Assembly (NCBI RefSeq): GCF_000422965.1
Contig: NZ_AUHB01000004.1
Location: forward strand, 248,001-312,000
DNA: 64,000 nucleotides
Reading direction: 5' to 3'
Origin: Pleomorphomonas oryzae DSM 16300
Lineage (GTDB): Bacteria; Pseudomonadota; Alphaproteobacteria; Rhizobiales; Pleomorphomonadaceae
The notes under the pieces were generated by a model. The model did not search any database and was not told the origin of the DNA. It was given only the letters and a program-made list of their open reading frames with translations. Positions 47,726-58,400 of the stretch are shown here, piece by piece. A program made the translations under genes and the position numbers. Numbering within the stretch: position 1 is the stretch's first letter; each line of letters starts with the position of its first letter.

Positions 47726-48260
47726 AGCTTCGCGAGAGATCGCCGGGCGCCGAATGCTCGCCGTCGCCCAGCGCCCGCTGCATCAGCACCTGATCGAGCC
47801 AACGATCGAACTTGTAGCCGAGCGCCGGGGCGACCCCGACAAGCGTGAAGCCGAGAGCGGCGTGCAGTTTGCGCGAACCGACATTGCTGCTATCGCCAAT
47901 CACCGCAATCATTTGCCGGAAGCCACGCCGGGCGCAGTCATCGATGAGTGCCTGCAAAAGGCGTTTGCCGATGCCTTGCCCCTGGCGGGTTGGATCGACG
48001 TAAATCGAGTTCTCGACGGTGTAGCGGTAGGCGAGGCGCGGCCGGTAGGCGCTCGCGTAGGCATAGCCGGCGAGAACCCCGCCCATTTCGGCGATGAGAT
48101 AGGGATAACCGCCGCCGGTGATGGCCTCGAAGCGCTTCAGCATCTCAGCGTCACTGGGTGGTTCGAGCTCCCATGAAGCGGTGCCGGTGCGGACGGCCTC
48201 TTGATAGATGGCAGCGATCGCAGAAATGTCGGCTGCGCGGGCGGGACGAATAGTCAGCAT
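47724..48260 (-). CDS. GNAT-family N-acetyltransferase (phosphinothricin-acetyltransferase-like)
   Basis: A 178-residue acetyl-CoA-dependent transferase. It begins MLTIRPARAADISAIAAIYQEAVRTGTASWELEPPS, typical of the PAT/YncA group, and has the acetyl-CoA loop VDPTRQGQGIGKRLLQALIDDC followed by RGFRQMIAVIGDSSNVGSRKLHAALGF. Relatives acetylate phosphinothricin, methionine sulfoximine or toxic amino acids. I start at the ATG at 48258-48260; a longer frame to 48311 adds residues without family match. The stop overlaps the asd terminator T-tract. Confidence 0.9.
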   Translation of the reverse strand: MLTIRPARAADISAIAAIYQEAVRTGTASWELEPPSDAEMLKRFEAITGGGYPYLIAEMGGVLAGYAYASAYRPRLAYRYTVENSIYVDPTRQGQGIGKRLLQALIDDCARRGFRQMIAVIGDSSNVGSRKLHAALGFTLVGVAPALGYKFDRWLDQVLMQRALGDGEHSAPGDLSRS

Positions 48261-48333
48261 GGTCGAGTCCGGAACGATCGGCGCCATGGTGCGCCGGACC
48301 CTAGATCGCACGCTCAGGCCTCTGTCTCAAACG

Positions 48334-48361
48334 AAAACGGCGCCGGGAAGACCCGGCGCCG
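48334..48361 (-). terminator. Intrinsic terminator of the Bax-inhibitor-1 gene
   Basis: On the minus strand, CGGCGCCGGG and CCCGGCGCCG form a perfect 10-bp stem with a 4-nt loop, followed by TTTT. It lies 30 bp after the gene's stop. Confidence 0.88.
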
Positions 48362-48391
48362 CATCTTTAGTCAGGACCTCTTCAGTTCTCG

Positions 48392-49141
48392 TCAGCGGCG
48401 GTCGCCCATCAGGCGAAGCAGCATGAGGAACAGGTTGATGAAGTCCATGTAGAGATTGAGGGCGCCCATGATCGCCTTGCGGCCCATGGTCGTGCTGTCG
48501 TCACCCTCGTAATACATCTCCTTGATGGTCTGCGTGTCGTAGGCCGTCAGACCGGCGAAGATGCCGACACCGATGATCGAGATGGCGAACTGCATCGCCG
48601 ACGACTGCATGAACAGATTGACCAGCGAGGCGATGATCAGGCCGAACAGACCCATGATCAGGAACGAACCCATGGCGCTGAGACTGCGCTTGGTCGTGTA
48701 ACCATAGAGGCTGAGGCCGGCGAAGGCGGCGGCCGAGATGAAGAACACCTGTGTGATCGACTGCTGGGTGTAGACCAGGAAGATCGACGACAGCGACAGA
48801 CCCATCAGGGCCGCAAAAGCCCAGAACAGGCCCTGCGCCACCGGCATGCTGAGGCGCTGGATACCGAAGGAGAACACCATCACCAGACCGATGGGGGCCA
48901 GCATGACCAGCCACTGCAGCGGGCTGGTATAGAGGGCCGCGCCAAAGGAGGTCAGGGTGATCGGATCCCAGGTCGCCACAGCGGCATTGGCGGCCAGAGC
49001 CGCCACGCCACCGGTCACGGCGAGACCGATTGCCATGTAGTTATAGACCGACAGCATATAGCTACGGAGACCCTGATCGATCTCCGCGGAATAGGCCCGG
49101 GAACCGTAGCCCGAGGGGATGTTGCGTTCAGGGAATGCCAT
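48392..49141 (-). CDS. Bax inhibitor-1 (YccA/YetJ-type) membrane protein
   Basis: A 249-residue protein with seven predicted membrane helices. BI-1 family features are VYNYMAIGLAVTGGVAALAA near the N-terminus, SAMGSFLIMGLFGLIIASLVN and the ending GIFAGLTAYDTQTIKEMYYEGDD...ALNLYMDFINLFLMLLRLMG, which contains the conserved Asp pair that gates a pH-sensitive calcium leak in YetJ. Role in this organism unknown. A strong terminator follows. Confidence 0.93.
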   Translation of the reverse strand: MAFPERNIPSGYGSRAYSAEIDQGLRSYMLSVYNYMAIGLAVTGGVAALAANAAVATWDPITLTSFGAALYTSPLQWLVMLAPIGLVMVFSFGIQRLSMPVAQGLFWAFAALMGLSLSSIFLVYTQQSITQVFFISAAAFAGLSLYGYTTKRSLSAMGSFLIMGLFGLIIASLVNLFMQSSAMQFAISIIGVGIFAGLTAYDTQTIKEMYYEGDDSTTMGRKAIMGALNLYMDFINLFLMLLRLMGDRR

Positions 49142-49275
49142 TGGCGTCTTGATCCTTCTCTAGAAACTCAAGGCTATGGGGAGGACGAGCCTCCCCTGCC
49201 CGAGAAGACAATATGGGCGCACACCGGGGAAAGCTCAAGGGCGGCACCCGAGCAGCCGCCGAACATGACGAAGAT

Positions 49276-51834
49276 TTAAAGATTCCGCAGAATGGGCGCC
49301 GCCTTGGCCGACAGCGCCCGGAAGGTGCCGAGCAGGCCGAGCCCGATGGTCAAAACGAGCGCCACGGCCACCGCGCTCATTGCCACCCAAGGATTGAAGT
49401 CGACCGGCACGTCCATGATGCCGGTCAGTACACCCCAGGCGGCCGCCGCGCCGGCTATCAGCGCGAAAATGGCGGTGAGAAGACCGAGCGCCGCATATTC
49501 CAGCGCGAAAGCCAGGAGAACGCGGGCGCGCGTCGCTCCGAATGTCTTGAGAAGGACGGCGTCATAGACGTGCTGACGATGGCCGGACGCCAGAGCGCCG
49601 GCCAGCACCAGCACCGAGGCGGCAAGCGCGATCGACGCGGCGGCACGGATCGCCAGCGTCAGCGAGGACACCAGATCATTGACGGTGGCGAGCATATCCT
49701 TGACACGCACCATGGTCGCCGTCGGGAAGGCGGCGACCACCGCTTTGATCAGCCGCCCCTCGGTTTGCCGATCGCCACCACCTGGCAAGGCCGCCGTCGA
49801 CAGCACTGAATAGGGAGCTCCGGCAAAGGTATTCGGCGAGAATACCATCACGAAGTTGATGCTGAGCGATTGCCATTCGACCTTGCGCGTGCTGGCAACC
49901 TTGGCGGTAATCTCGCGACCGAGCACGCTGACGGTGACCGTGTCGCCGATCGAAAGACCGAACTCGCGTGCCAGCTGATCTTCAAAGGACACCAGCGGCT
50001 CGCCCTTGTAATCCCTAGGCCACCAGGCACCGGAGGCGAGCACCGAATTAGCCGGCGGCTCGGCCGACAGCGTTATGCCCCGGTCACCCGAAAGCGCCCA
50101 ACGCGCACTCTCGGGCGCGTCGATCCTGTCGACCGGAACGCCCTTCAGCGCAGTGATGCGGCCGCGCAGCATCGGCACCGTCTCAAGCGTTGTGCCCGGC
50201 ACCGTCGCCTCTACCAGGCGGGAAAAGGCATCGAGCTCGTTTGAACGGATATCCAGAACGAAGAAGGTCGGCGCCTTTGCCGGCAAGGTGGAGGTGAGCT
50301 GTCGCCTGAGGCCGGTGTCGATCAGCGCCAGCGCCACCATCAACGTCAGCCCCAGGCCAAGCGAGAGAACGACCGACAGCGTCAGGCCGCCGCGCCGATG
50401 AATATTCCGTAAGGCCAGACGGAACTCGGCAGAGCCAACTGCCGGAATGCGACCGGCCAACCGGCGGATCAATCCGGCGACACCCGTCAGCACGACGAAG
50501 ATGCCTGCCATCGACAGCGCGAAGATACCCGCCACGAAGCGATCGGATGCGGCGGCTATGGCGAGTGCGGCGAGAAGCAGGATGGCAACCGCCGTCGTCA
50601 CCACATAGGCACGGCGTGGCAGACGTCGCTCAGGCGCCACCTTCTCGCGGAAAAGCGCGCTAACCGGCACGTCGTGGGCTCGACCGAGCGACCAGATGGC
50701 GAAGGCGAAAGCGGTAAGGAAGCCATAGGCGGCGGCCAGCAGCAGTTCGCCCGGATAGACGCCGATCTTGATCGGCAGATCGAGCGCGGATGCAATCAGC
50801 CCCCCGGCGAAGAACGGCGGCACAAGGCCGAGAGCGAGGCCGAGCACCACGCCGATGCCGGCGATGACGCCGATCTCGATCAAATAGACGGTAACCACGA
50901 AGCGGCCCGGCGCGCCCACCGCCTTCAGCGTGGCGATCGTGTCGCGCTTCCGGTCGATGAACGCCTTGACCGCATTGGTGACACCAACACCACCGACGAT
51001 CAGCGCGGTGAGACCGACCAGCGTCAGGAATTCCGAAAAGCGGTCGACATTGCGTTCCAGGCCCGGTGCCGCGTCGAGCCGGGTGGACACGCGCCGACCA
51101 CTGTCGGATTGGGCGGCCTTGACTTCAGCGGCGATGGCGGCCACGGCGGTATCGGTCGTTCCATCGGGCAAGGCGATGCGCACCGTGGTTTCAACCAGGC
51201 TCCCCGGCTGAACGATGTCGGTTGCCGCGAGTGCTGCCCGGCTCATCATGACGCGCGGGCCGTAGGCGACACCGGTGCCGACCTGATCGGACTCCTTTTC
51301 AATCAGCCCTCGCACTTCGGCAGTCGCCCGACCGATGGCGATCCGATCGCCCACCTTCACGTCGAGACGGTCGGCAAGGATCGGTTCGACAACCACGCCA
51401 ATCGCCCCATCCGCCGCCGGCCTAAGGGCGTCGGCAAGCCGACCGCCACCGTCGAGACGCAGCTCGCCGGCGAGCGGATAGGCGTCATCCACCGCCTTGA
51501 TCCGGACGAGCGCCTGAGCCTCGCCGTCGGTGCGCCGCGCCATGGAATTGACCAGCGTCACCGTTGAAAGCCGACCGCGCGTGCCAAGAGCGGCCAGCAC
51601 ATCTTGGGGCGGCACCTCGCCACCGAAGCGCACCGCGATATCGCCACCGAGGATTTCCCGGCCCTGCAGGGCAATGCCCTCGGTGATCGCCCGGCTGGTC
51701 GAGCCAACGGCGGCAATCGCTGCGACACCCAACGCAATGGCGGCGATGAAGATGCGGAAGCCGGAAAGACCGCCTCGCGCCTCGCGGACGGCGAGACGGA
51801 AGGCCACCGGCCAGCCCGGCGCGCCGCCACTCAT
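49276..51834 (-). CDS. ABC transporter permease, YbbP type
   Basis: An 852-residue membrane protein of the MacB/FtsX-like superfamily. It has an N-terminal helix ([22 protein letters not shown]), a large extracytoplasmic region and two sets of three C-terminal-type helices, as in YbbP, the double FtsX-domain form. It begins [18 protein letters not shown], typical of the family. With the YbbA-like ATPase (4-bp overlap at 51831-51834) it forms an exporter presumed to act on envelope lipids or related substrates. The divergent tesA neighbour repeats the E. coli tesA-ybbA-ybbP arrangement. Confidence 0.9.
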   Translation of the reverse strand: MSGGAPGWPVAFRLAVREARGGLSGFRIFIAAIALGVAAIAAVGSTSRAITEGIALQGREILGGDIAVRFGGEVPPQDVLAALGTRGRLSTVTLVNSMARRTDGEAQALVRIKAVDDAYPLAGELRLDGGGRLADALRPAADGAIGVVVEPILADRLDVKVGDRIAIGRATAEVRGLIEKESDQVGTGVAYGPRVMMSRAALAATDIVQPGSLVETTVRIALPDGTTDTAVAAIAAEVKAAQSDSGRRVSTRLDAAPGLERNVDRFSEFLTLVGLTALIVGGVGVTNAVKAFIDRKRDTIATLKAVGAPGRFVVTVYLIEIGVIAGIGVVLGLALGLVPPFFAGGLIASALDLPIKIGVYPGELLLAAAYGFLTAFAFAIWSLGRAHDVPVSALFREKVAPERRLPRRAYVVTTAVAILLLAALAIAAASDRFVAGIFALSMAGIFVVLTGVAGLIRRLAGRIPAVGSAEFRLALRNIHRRGGLTLSVVLSLGLGLTLMVALALIDTGLRRQLTSTLPAKAPTFFVLDIRSNELDAFSRLVEATVPGTTLETVPMLRGRITALKGVPVDRIDAPESARWALSGDRGITLSAEPPANSVLASGAWWPRDYKGEPLVSFEDQLAREFGLSIGDTVTVSVLGREITAKVASTRKVEWQSLSINFVMVFSPNTFAGAPYSVLSTAALPGGGDRQTEGRLIKAVVAAFPTATMVRVKDMLATVNDLVSSLTLAIRAAASIALAASVLVLAGALASGHRQHVYDAVLLKTFGATRARVLLAFALEYAALGLLTAIFALIAGAAAAWGVLTGIMDVPVDFNPWVAMSAVAVALVLTIGLGLLGTFRALSAKAAPILRNL

Positions 51835-52607
51835 AGAACCGCCTCAGAGCGAATGTCTTCGACGATTTCGCCGGACCGCATGACAATGCGGCGATCGCAG
51901 GCATCGGCCAATGCCCGGTCGTGGGTCACCAGGATCAGCGTCGCCCCGCGCCGCGCCCTGGCTTCGAACATCAGGCGAATGATGTCGCGGCCGGTGTCGG
52001 CATCAAGGTTGCCGGTGGGTTCGTCGGCGATCAGGATCGACGGCTCCGGAGCAAGCGCCCGGGCAATGGCGACGCGCTGCTGCTCGCCGCCGGACAATTC
52101 AGCCGGATGATGATCGAGCCGGTGGGCGAGACCGACCGCTTCGAGCTCGGTGCGCGCCCGTTCGAAAGCGTCGCGCCGGCCGCTGAGCTCCAGCGGCACC
52201 GCGACGTTTTCCAACGCCGTCATGGTCGGCATCAGATGGAACGACTGGAAGACGATGCCGACGGAGCGACCGCGAAAGCGGGCCAGCGCATCCTCGTTCA
52301 TGCGATCGAGCCGCTCGCCGCCGACCGTGACGACGCCGCCGTCGACCCGTTCGAGACCAGCGAGCACCATCAGAAGCGTCGACTTGCCCGAGCCCGACGG
52401 CCCGACGATGCCGACGCTGGTGCCGGCCTCGATGGAGAACGAGAGGTTTTTCAGGATATGGACACGAGCGGCGCCGTTGCCGAGACTGAGGTCGACGTCG
52501 GCCAGTGCGATGGCGGGATCGGGCAAGGACGGAACTTCCGGAGTTGGGGCGGGTTCAGGCACAGGTGACTTCGGCAGGGCTTGCCGAAGAAAGCCCGAGC
52601 CTGTCAT
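51831..52607 (-). CDS. ABC transporter ATP-binding protein, YbbA type
   Basis: A 258-residue ATPase of the MacB/LolD group. Walker A is GPSGSGKST (69-77), signature [17 protein letters not shown], Walker [13 protein letters not shown] and switch LVTHDRALA. About 30 Pro-rich N-terminal residues precede the domain, so translation may begin slightly later. The stop overlaps the permease start. Divergent from the TesA gene with 41 bp between. Confidence 0.92.
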   Translation of the reverse strand: MTGSGFLRQALPKSPVPEPAPTPEVPSLPDPAIALADVDLSLGNGAARVHILKNLSFSIEAGTSVGIVGPSGSGKSTLLMVLAGLERVDGGVVTVGGERLDRMNEDALARFRGRSVGIVFQSFHLMPTMTALENVAVPLELSGRRDAFERARTELEAVGLAHRLDHHPAELSGGEQQRVAIARALAPEPSILIADEPTGNLDADTGRDIIRLMFEARARRGATLILVTHDRALADACDRRIVMRSGEIVEDIRSEAVL

Positions 52608-52648
52608 ATGGGCCGCCCGGAAACCATTGCAAGCAGGGTCAAAAGGCC

Positions 52649-53278
52649 GTGAGACATCGGATATTTGCGTTCGTTCTCGCCCTCTTCGCCTGCACTGTCA
52701 GCGCGGAGTCCAAACCCATGCGCATCGTCGCGCTCGGCGACAGTCTAACCGCCGGTTATGGCGTGCTTAGCCAAGAGGCCTTTCCCGATCGTCTGGAAGC
52801 CGCGCTCAAAAAACGTGGCTATGACGTCGACATCGTGAACGCTGGCGTCTCCGGCGACACGGTGGCCGACGGCCTTGCCCGTCTCGACTGGGCGTTGGCC
52901 GACGGCGCCGATGGCGTCATCGTCGAGCTTGGCGCCAACGACATGCTGCGCGGCCATGACCCGGCCTTGGTGCGCGAAAGCCTCGAGGAGCTCATGTCGC
53001 GTCTCGGTGAGACCGGCGCGCCCGTACTTCTGACAGGCATGCGAGCGGCACCCAACCTCGGCACCGATTATGCCGCCCGTTTCGATCCGATCTTCCCGGA
53101 CTTGGCCAAGAAACATGGCGCCTTGCTCTATCCTTTCTTCCTCGACGGCGTCGCCGGCGATACCAGCCTCAACCAGGCCGACGGCATGCATCCCAACGCC
53201 GCCGGAGTGGAAATCATCGTCGACCACATCCTGCCCTCCGTCGAGGCACTGATCGAGCGGATCAAGAGCAAGGCCTGA
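52649..53278 (+). CDS. tesA: SGNH-hydrolase arylesterase/lysophospholipase (TesA-type)
   Basis: A 209-residue periplasmic esterase. The signal peptide is RIFAFVLALFACTVSAES; the catalytic blocks are ALGDSLTAGYG (S32), NAGVSGDT, ELGANDMLRG (N97) and DGMHPNAAG (D178, H181), the complete SGNH set. It hydrolyses thioesters, aryl esters or lysophospholipids. I propose the GTG at 52649 because the signal peptide starts there; the frame extends upstream into the divergent ABC gene. Pairing with ybbA/ybbP-type genes supports the TesA assignment. Confidence 0.9.
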   Translation: MRHRIFAFVLALFACTVSAESKPMRIVALGDSLTAGYGVLSQEAFPDRLEAALKKRGYDVDIVNAGVSGDTVADGLARLDWALADGADGVIVELGANDMLRGHDPALVRESLEELMSRLGETGAPVLLTGMRAAPNLGTDYAARFDPIFPDLAKKHGALLYPFFLDGVAGDTSLNQADGMHPNAAGVEIIVDHILPSVEALIERIKSKA

Positions 53279-53320
53279 TATTCACAATCCTTCGGGCACA
53301 TCGCGAGCGGGGGAAGACAC

Positions 53321-53854
53321 GTGAGCAGCCTCGACCATTTTCGCCTGATGGCGTCCTACAATGCGTGGATGAACGCCAAGGTCTACGACGCCGCCGAGCG
53401 ACTGACGGCCGACGAACTCGCGCGAGATCGCGGTGCATTCTTCGGTTCGATCCTCGGCACGCTCAATCATCTCGCGGCTGCCGACCTCATCTGGTTCGGC
53501 CGCCTTGCTGTCCATCCCCCGTTTGTCGGCCGCATCGATCTCACCGGGCTGCCGCAGCCGGCCAGTATTCGCTTCATCGTCTCCAACGATCTTTCCGAGT
53601 TGCGACCGATCCGCGAGCACATCGACCGATTGATCGTCGGTTTCGCCGACGGCCTGACCGAGGCCGACCTCGGCGGCATTTTCAGCTATCGCCGCACCGA
53701 CGGCACACCGAACCGCAAGCTGCTGTCGTCGGTCCTGTCGCATATCTTCAATCATCAGACCCATCATCGCGGCCAGGTGACAACGCTGCTCAGCCAAGCC
53801 GGCATCGACGTGGGCGTCACCGACCTCCTGGCGCTCATTCCCAACATCGACTGA
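53321..53854 (+). CDS. DinB family protein
   Basis: A 177-residue four-helix-bundle protein, with the likely metal-binding His triad H50 (GTLNHLAAAD), H145 and H149 (HIFNHQTHHRGQ). DinB/YfiT-like proteins are putative metal-dependent enzymes, some acting as thiol transferases. GCGGGGGAAGACAC precedes a GTG start. The aldo/keto reductase gene follows after 20 bp. Confidence 0.9.
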   Translation: MSSLDHFRLMASYNAWMNAKVYDAAERLTADELARDRGAFFGSILGTLNHLAAADLIWFGRLAVHPPFVGRIDLTGLPQPASIRFIVSNDLSELRPIREHIDRLIVGFADGLTEADLGGIFSYRRTDGTPNRKLLSSVLSHIFNHQTHHRGQVTTLLSQAGIDVGVTDLLALIPNID

Positions 53855-53874
53855 TCTCAAAGAAAGCCCTTTTC

Positions 53875-54927
53875 ATGCAGAAACGCCGCCTCGGCCGCTC
53901 GGATCTTTTCGTCACGCCCCTCTGCCTGGGCACTATGACCTATGGCCAGCAGACCGCCAGGGAAGGAGCCTTTGCCATCCTTGATCGTGCCGTCGGCTTC
54001 GGCATCGATTTCCTCGATACCGCAGAGATGTATCCGGTGCCGCCGAAGCGTGAGACACAAGGCGCGACCGAGACGATCGTCGGCGATTGGCTGGCTACCA
54101 ACGGTCGTCGCCACGACGTCGTGTTGGCGACGAAAGTCTGCGGCCGCAGCGCCAACGATTGGTTCCGTGACGATGGCGCGCCGACCCGCCTCATCCGAGC
54201 GCAGATCTTCGAGGCCGTGGAGAAATCGCTCCGCCGGCTGAGAACCGACTACATCGATCTCTATCAGATCCATTGGCCAGACCGCGTGGTCTCCGACTGG
54301 GGGACGATGCCCTCGCGCTTCAAGCCCTTCGTCCCGGCCAATGACGAGACGGCCATCGAAGAGACGGCCGCCGCCTTCGCCGAACTCATCGCCGCTGGCA
54401 AGATCCGCCACTTCGGCCTTTCCAACGAGAGCCCCTATGGGCTGATGCGTTTCTTGGGCGCTGCCGAACACGGCGTCGGGCCGCGCCCCGTCTCGGTGCA
54501 GAACGCCTATAGCCTCGTCAATCGCACCTGGGAGGGAGGCCTTGCCGAGATCGCCCTTCGGGAGGAGATCGGCCTTCTGCCCTACTCTCCGCTGGCCCAG
54601 GGCTACCTTACCGGCAAGTATCGCAACGGCGCGCTACCGGCATCGAGCCGCAAGGCCCTGTACAATCGTCTGCAGCGCTATGAAAAGCCACATGCCGACG
54701 CGGCGATCGGCGCCTATGTCGACCTCGCCCATCGCTTCGGCGCCAATCCGGTCACCTTCGCCATCGCCTTTGCCATGAACCAGCCAACGGTGACCTCGGT
54801 GATCATCGGGCCGAGTGCCGAGGACCAGTTGACCAACAATCTCGCTGCCGCGGAGTTTGCGTGGACGGCGGACATGCAGGCGGCCGTCGACGACCTGCAT
54901 CAGCGCTTCGGCAATCCCTGCCCCTGA
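53875..54927 (+). CDS. Aldo/keto reductase (Tas-like)
   Basis: A 350-residue NADPH-dependent TIM-barrel reductase. The catalytic tetrad can be located: Asp in FLDTAEMYP, Tyr in the same AEMYP, Lys in VLATKVCG and His in LYQIHWPD. HFGLSNESPYGLMRF and LLPYSPLAQGYLTGKY are typical of the Tas/YghZ group. Substrate unknown. Starts at 53875, 20 bp after the dinB-type gene, and ends one base from the convergent DUF2794 gene. Confidence 0.92.
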   Translation: MQKRRLGRSDLFVTPLCLGTMTYGQQTAREGAFAILDRAVGFGIDFLDTAEMYPVPPKRETQGATETIVGDWLATNGRRHDVVLATKVCGRSANDWFRDDGAPTRLIRAQIFEAVEKSLRRLRTDYIDLYQIHWPDRVVSDWGTMPSRFKPFVPANDETAIEETAAAFAELIAAGKIRHFGLSNESPYGLMRFLGAAEHGVGPRPVSVQNAYSLVNRTWEGGLAEIALREEIGLLPYSPLAQGYLTGKYRNGALPASSRKALYNRLQRYEKPHADAAIGAYVDLAHRFGANPVTFAIAFAMNQPTVTSVIIGPSAEDQLTNNLAAAEFAWTADMQAAVDDLHQRFGNPCP

Positions 54928-54928
54928 C

Positions 54929-55348
54929 TCATTCAGCGACAGAGAGCCAGGACTTGTCGATGACGCGCAGCACGCGGGCCAGCTCGCCGCCGCGCTTCAG
55001 GATCATGCCAGTCTGGGCGATCACCGAATAGGCGCCCTGCCGGCGGGCCAGTTTGGGATTTTTCTCGACACGATAGAGCGGCACTTCCGACGTGCGGCGG
55101 AAGATCGAGAAGACGGCGCGATCGGGAAGATGATCGATGGCATAGTCGCGCCATTCACCGGCGGCCACCATGCGGCCGTAGATCTTCAATATCTCGGACA
55201 GCTCGTGACGGTCGAACGCGACATAAGGCGTTTCGCGCGTTACCGGGCGGGCACCCGCCGGCGCTGGCGTTTGCGGAGCCCCGCGCGCCAGCGCGATCAG
55301 ATTTGCCGGTTCGGTTGCTCCCTCGTTGATCTCGCCGCTCAAGCGCAC
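54929..55348 (-). CDS. DUF2794 family protein
   Basis: About 139 residues. VAFDRHELSEILKIYGRMVAAGEWRDYAIDHLPDRAVFSIFRRTSEVPLYRVEKNPKLARRQGAYSVIAQTG is the DUF2794 domain, restricted to Alphaproteobacteria and without known function. The start is uncertain: the GTG at 55346-55348 directly abuts GGAG, while a TTG at 55340-55342 sits five bases after GGAGG and is the better-placed codon. No signal peptide. Confidence 0.85.
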   Translation of the reverse strand: MRLSGEINEGATEPANLIALARGAPQTPAPAGARPVTRETPYVAFDRHELSEILKIYGRMVAAGEWRDYAIDHLPDRAVFSIFRRTSEVPLYRVEKNPKLARRQGAYSVIAQTGMILKRGGELARVLRVIDKSWLSVAE

Positions 55349-55430
55349 CTCCGACGGTGATCGTCACGTCACCGTCATGATTGCGCCTGTCACCACCGAA
55401 TGCAACGAAGAAACGCACCGGTGGCGGCGG

Positions 55431-58400
55431 TCATTCGGCAAGTTCGGCGATAAGTCCGGCTGCCACCGTCAGCTTGGCCACCGTCGGCGCACCGGCGAGC
55501 AGATCGCCGATGAGCTGTCTCAGGCGGCCGATGCGTGCTTCGCGGGCCGTTGTCCAGAGGTCGGCACCGCCCTCGGCAATCGCCGCGGCGACGATACGCC
55601 GGCGAGCGGCGGCGAAGGTGCGGCGAGCGATTTCCGCCGCCTGCCCCTCATAGAGATCGGTCGGCCGAACCACCGCCGACAGACGGGCGACGAGATCGGC
55701 GGCAATCGCCTCATCGATCGCCGTCATCACCGGTAACACCTCGTCGACGGCGCGGCCCACCTCTTCGCCGATGACGATGAGATCGAGGCTGCCGAGTTCG
55801 GCCGGCAGGCTGGCAAGACGGGTTGCCAGCGGCTCGGGCACACCGGCAGCAACCAGCTCCGGATCGGCCGCGCCAGCCGGTGCACTCTCGCGGAAGCGGC
55901 GTACACCGCTGGCAAGCCGTTCGATGGCGGCAGCGAGTTCGCCCTCAGGCGTCCCGTTCTGCGCCACCCACAATGCGGCGTCGGTGAGAAAATCGGCAAC
56001 GCGGCGGCGGAGTTCCACCCAGACGGCGCCGGCAACCTTCCCCTCGAGAGCATCGATTTCAGCCGTTACCGCATCGGTACCAAAGGCTGCCGCGGCAACG
56101 ACAAGCGCCCGCACAGCTGCCTCGGCATCGACCCCAGCCTCATCGTTGAGCCGGCTGACGAAGGTGGGTCCAGCGGCGTCCACGGCGGCACCGGCGACAC
56201 GGGTCGCCAGGATATCGCGGGCGAGGCGATGAGCGGCGATGTCTTCGGCAAAACGCGTCCGCATGGCTTGCGGGAAGGCATGGGTCAGCCAATCGCCGAG
56301 GGCAGGATCATCGATCAACCGGCCGGCCAGCAGATCATCGGCCAGCATCAGCTTGGCATGCGCCATCAGGATGGCAGTCTCCGGCCGCGACAATGTCTCG
56401 CCGGTGGCGGCAAGACGGCCCGCCGTCACTTCGTCGGGAAGGCCTTCACGGTGTGGATCGAGCAGCCCTCGCTCGGCGAGCAGAGCCGAGAGGCGCATCA
56501 GGCGCGGCAGCTCGCCGGACCCACGCGCCCGCGTCACGGAAAGCGCAACCACTTGCCGGCGGCACAGCCGCAATACGCCGACGGCAATGTCGTCGGTCAT
56601 GCTGGCCAGCAGCTCATCACGCTCGGCAAGCGTCAGCCGACCGGCGGCCATCGCCCGCCCGAGCGCGATCTTGATGTTGACCTCGGCATCCGAGGTGGCG
56701 ACGCCACCGACGTTGTCGATGGCATCGGAATTGACGCGGCCACCGCGCCGGGCGAAATCGACGCGCGCTCGCGGCGTCATCCCGAGATTGGCGCCTTCGC
56801 CGACAACGCGTGCCCTGAGCTCGCGGGCCGGGATGCGAACGCCGTCGTTGGCGCGGTCGCCAGCCTCGACGTTGCTCTCGCCATCGCCCCGGACGAAAGT
56901 GCCGATGCCGCCGAAGAACAGAAGGTCGGCCGGCGCCCTGAGGATCGCAGCGACCAGCTCATCCGGACTGAGGCTTGCAGCCTCGATGCCAAGCGCCGCC
57001 CGAGCCTCGGCTGACAGTGTGACCGACTTTTGCGTCCGTGAGAAAACGCCGCCGCCGGTCGACAGACTCGCCGGGTCGTAGTCGGCCCAACTCGAACGCG
57101 GCAGGGCGAACAGCCGCCGTCGCTCGGCAAGCGCTGCTTCGACGTCGGGCATGGGATCGATGAAGATGTGGCGATGGTCGAAAGCGGCAACCAGCCTCAG
57201 CGACGGTGACAGCAGCATGAAATTGCCGAACACGTCGCCCGACATGTCACCGACGCCAACCGCAGTGAAGGAATCGGCTTCGGCATCAAGGTCCAGTTCG
57301 CGGAAATGCCGCTTCACCGCCTCGAAGGCGCCGCGCGCGGTGATTCCCATCTTCTTGTGGTCGTAACCGGCCGAGCCGCCGGAGGCGAAAGCGTCGGCAA
57401 GCCAGAAGCCCCGCGACAGAGCGATGCGGTTGGCAATGTCGGAGAAACTGGCTGTCCCCTTGTCGGCGGCGACCACCAGATAGGGATCGTCACCATCATA
57501 TCGGACCATACCGACCGGCGGCACCACGGCATCGCCGATGATATTGTCGGTGAGGTCGATCAGTGTTCCAACATAGCGCTCATAGGCAGCAACACCGGCG
57601 GCCGCCCGCTCGGCACCGGTGGCAATGCGGCGGGCAACGAAACCACCCTTGGCGCCCACCGGCACGATCACCGCGTTCTTCACCTGCTGCGCCTTGACGA
57701 GGCCGAGAATCTCGGTGCGGAAGTCCTCCGGCCGATCCGACCAGCGCAGACCACCGCGCGCCACCTTGCCGAAGCGGAGATGGACGCCCTCGACATCGGG
57801 AGCATGCAGCCAGATTTCTGCAAAGGGATGCGGCGCCGGCAAACTGTCGATGCGCGCGCCATCGAATTTGAAAGCCATCACCGGATGCGGATCGCCGTCG
57901 ATACCGATCTGGAAGAAGGTCGTGCGCGTCGCCGCCTCGATCAGGTTGGCCAGCCGCCGCAGAATGCGATCGTCGTCCAGGATCGGCACGTCCCTGAACG
58001 CCGCCTCGAGGTCACGACGCAGCGATGCGAGACGGGCCGGCCGATCGCCTGAGAAGGCCGGGTCGAAACGCGTGGTGAACAGTGCGATCAGGAGGCCGGC
58101 GACACCGGCGTTGCGCACCAGTGCCTCGGCAACATAGGCGTGGCCATGGGCGAGGCCGATCTGCCCGAGATAGCGGGACAGCGCGCGCAGCATGGCGATT
58201 TCGCGCCAGCCGAGGCCGGCGACCAGGGTCAGCGCGTTGAGCCGGTCGCTGTCGGCCTTACCAAGCCAGACCGCCATGAACAGCGCCTTCAGCCGATTGC
58301 CATCGCGGGCAAGGTCGACATCGCCGCCGTCGGCGCGGCGGAGCGCCATGTCGTGCAGCACGATGATCTCGCCCGGACGATCGATCTCAAAGGTCTTCTC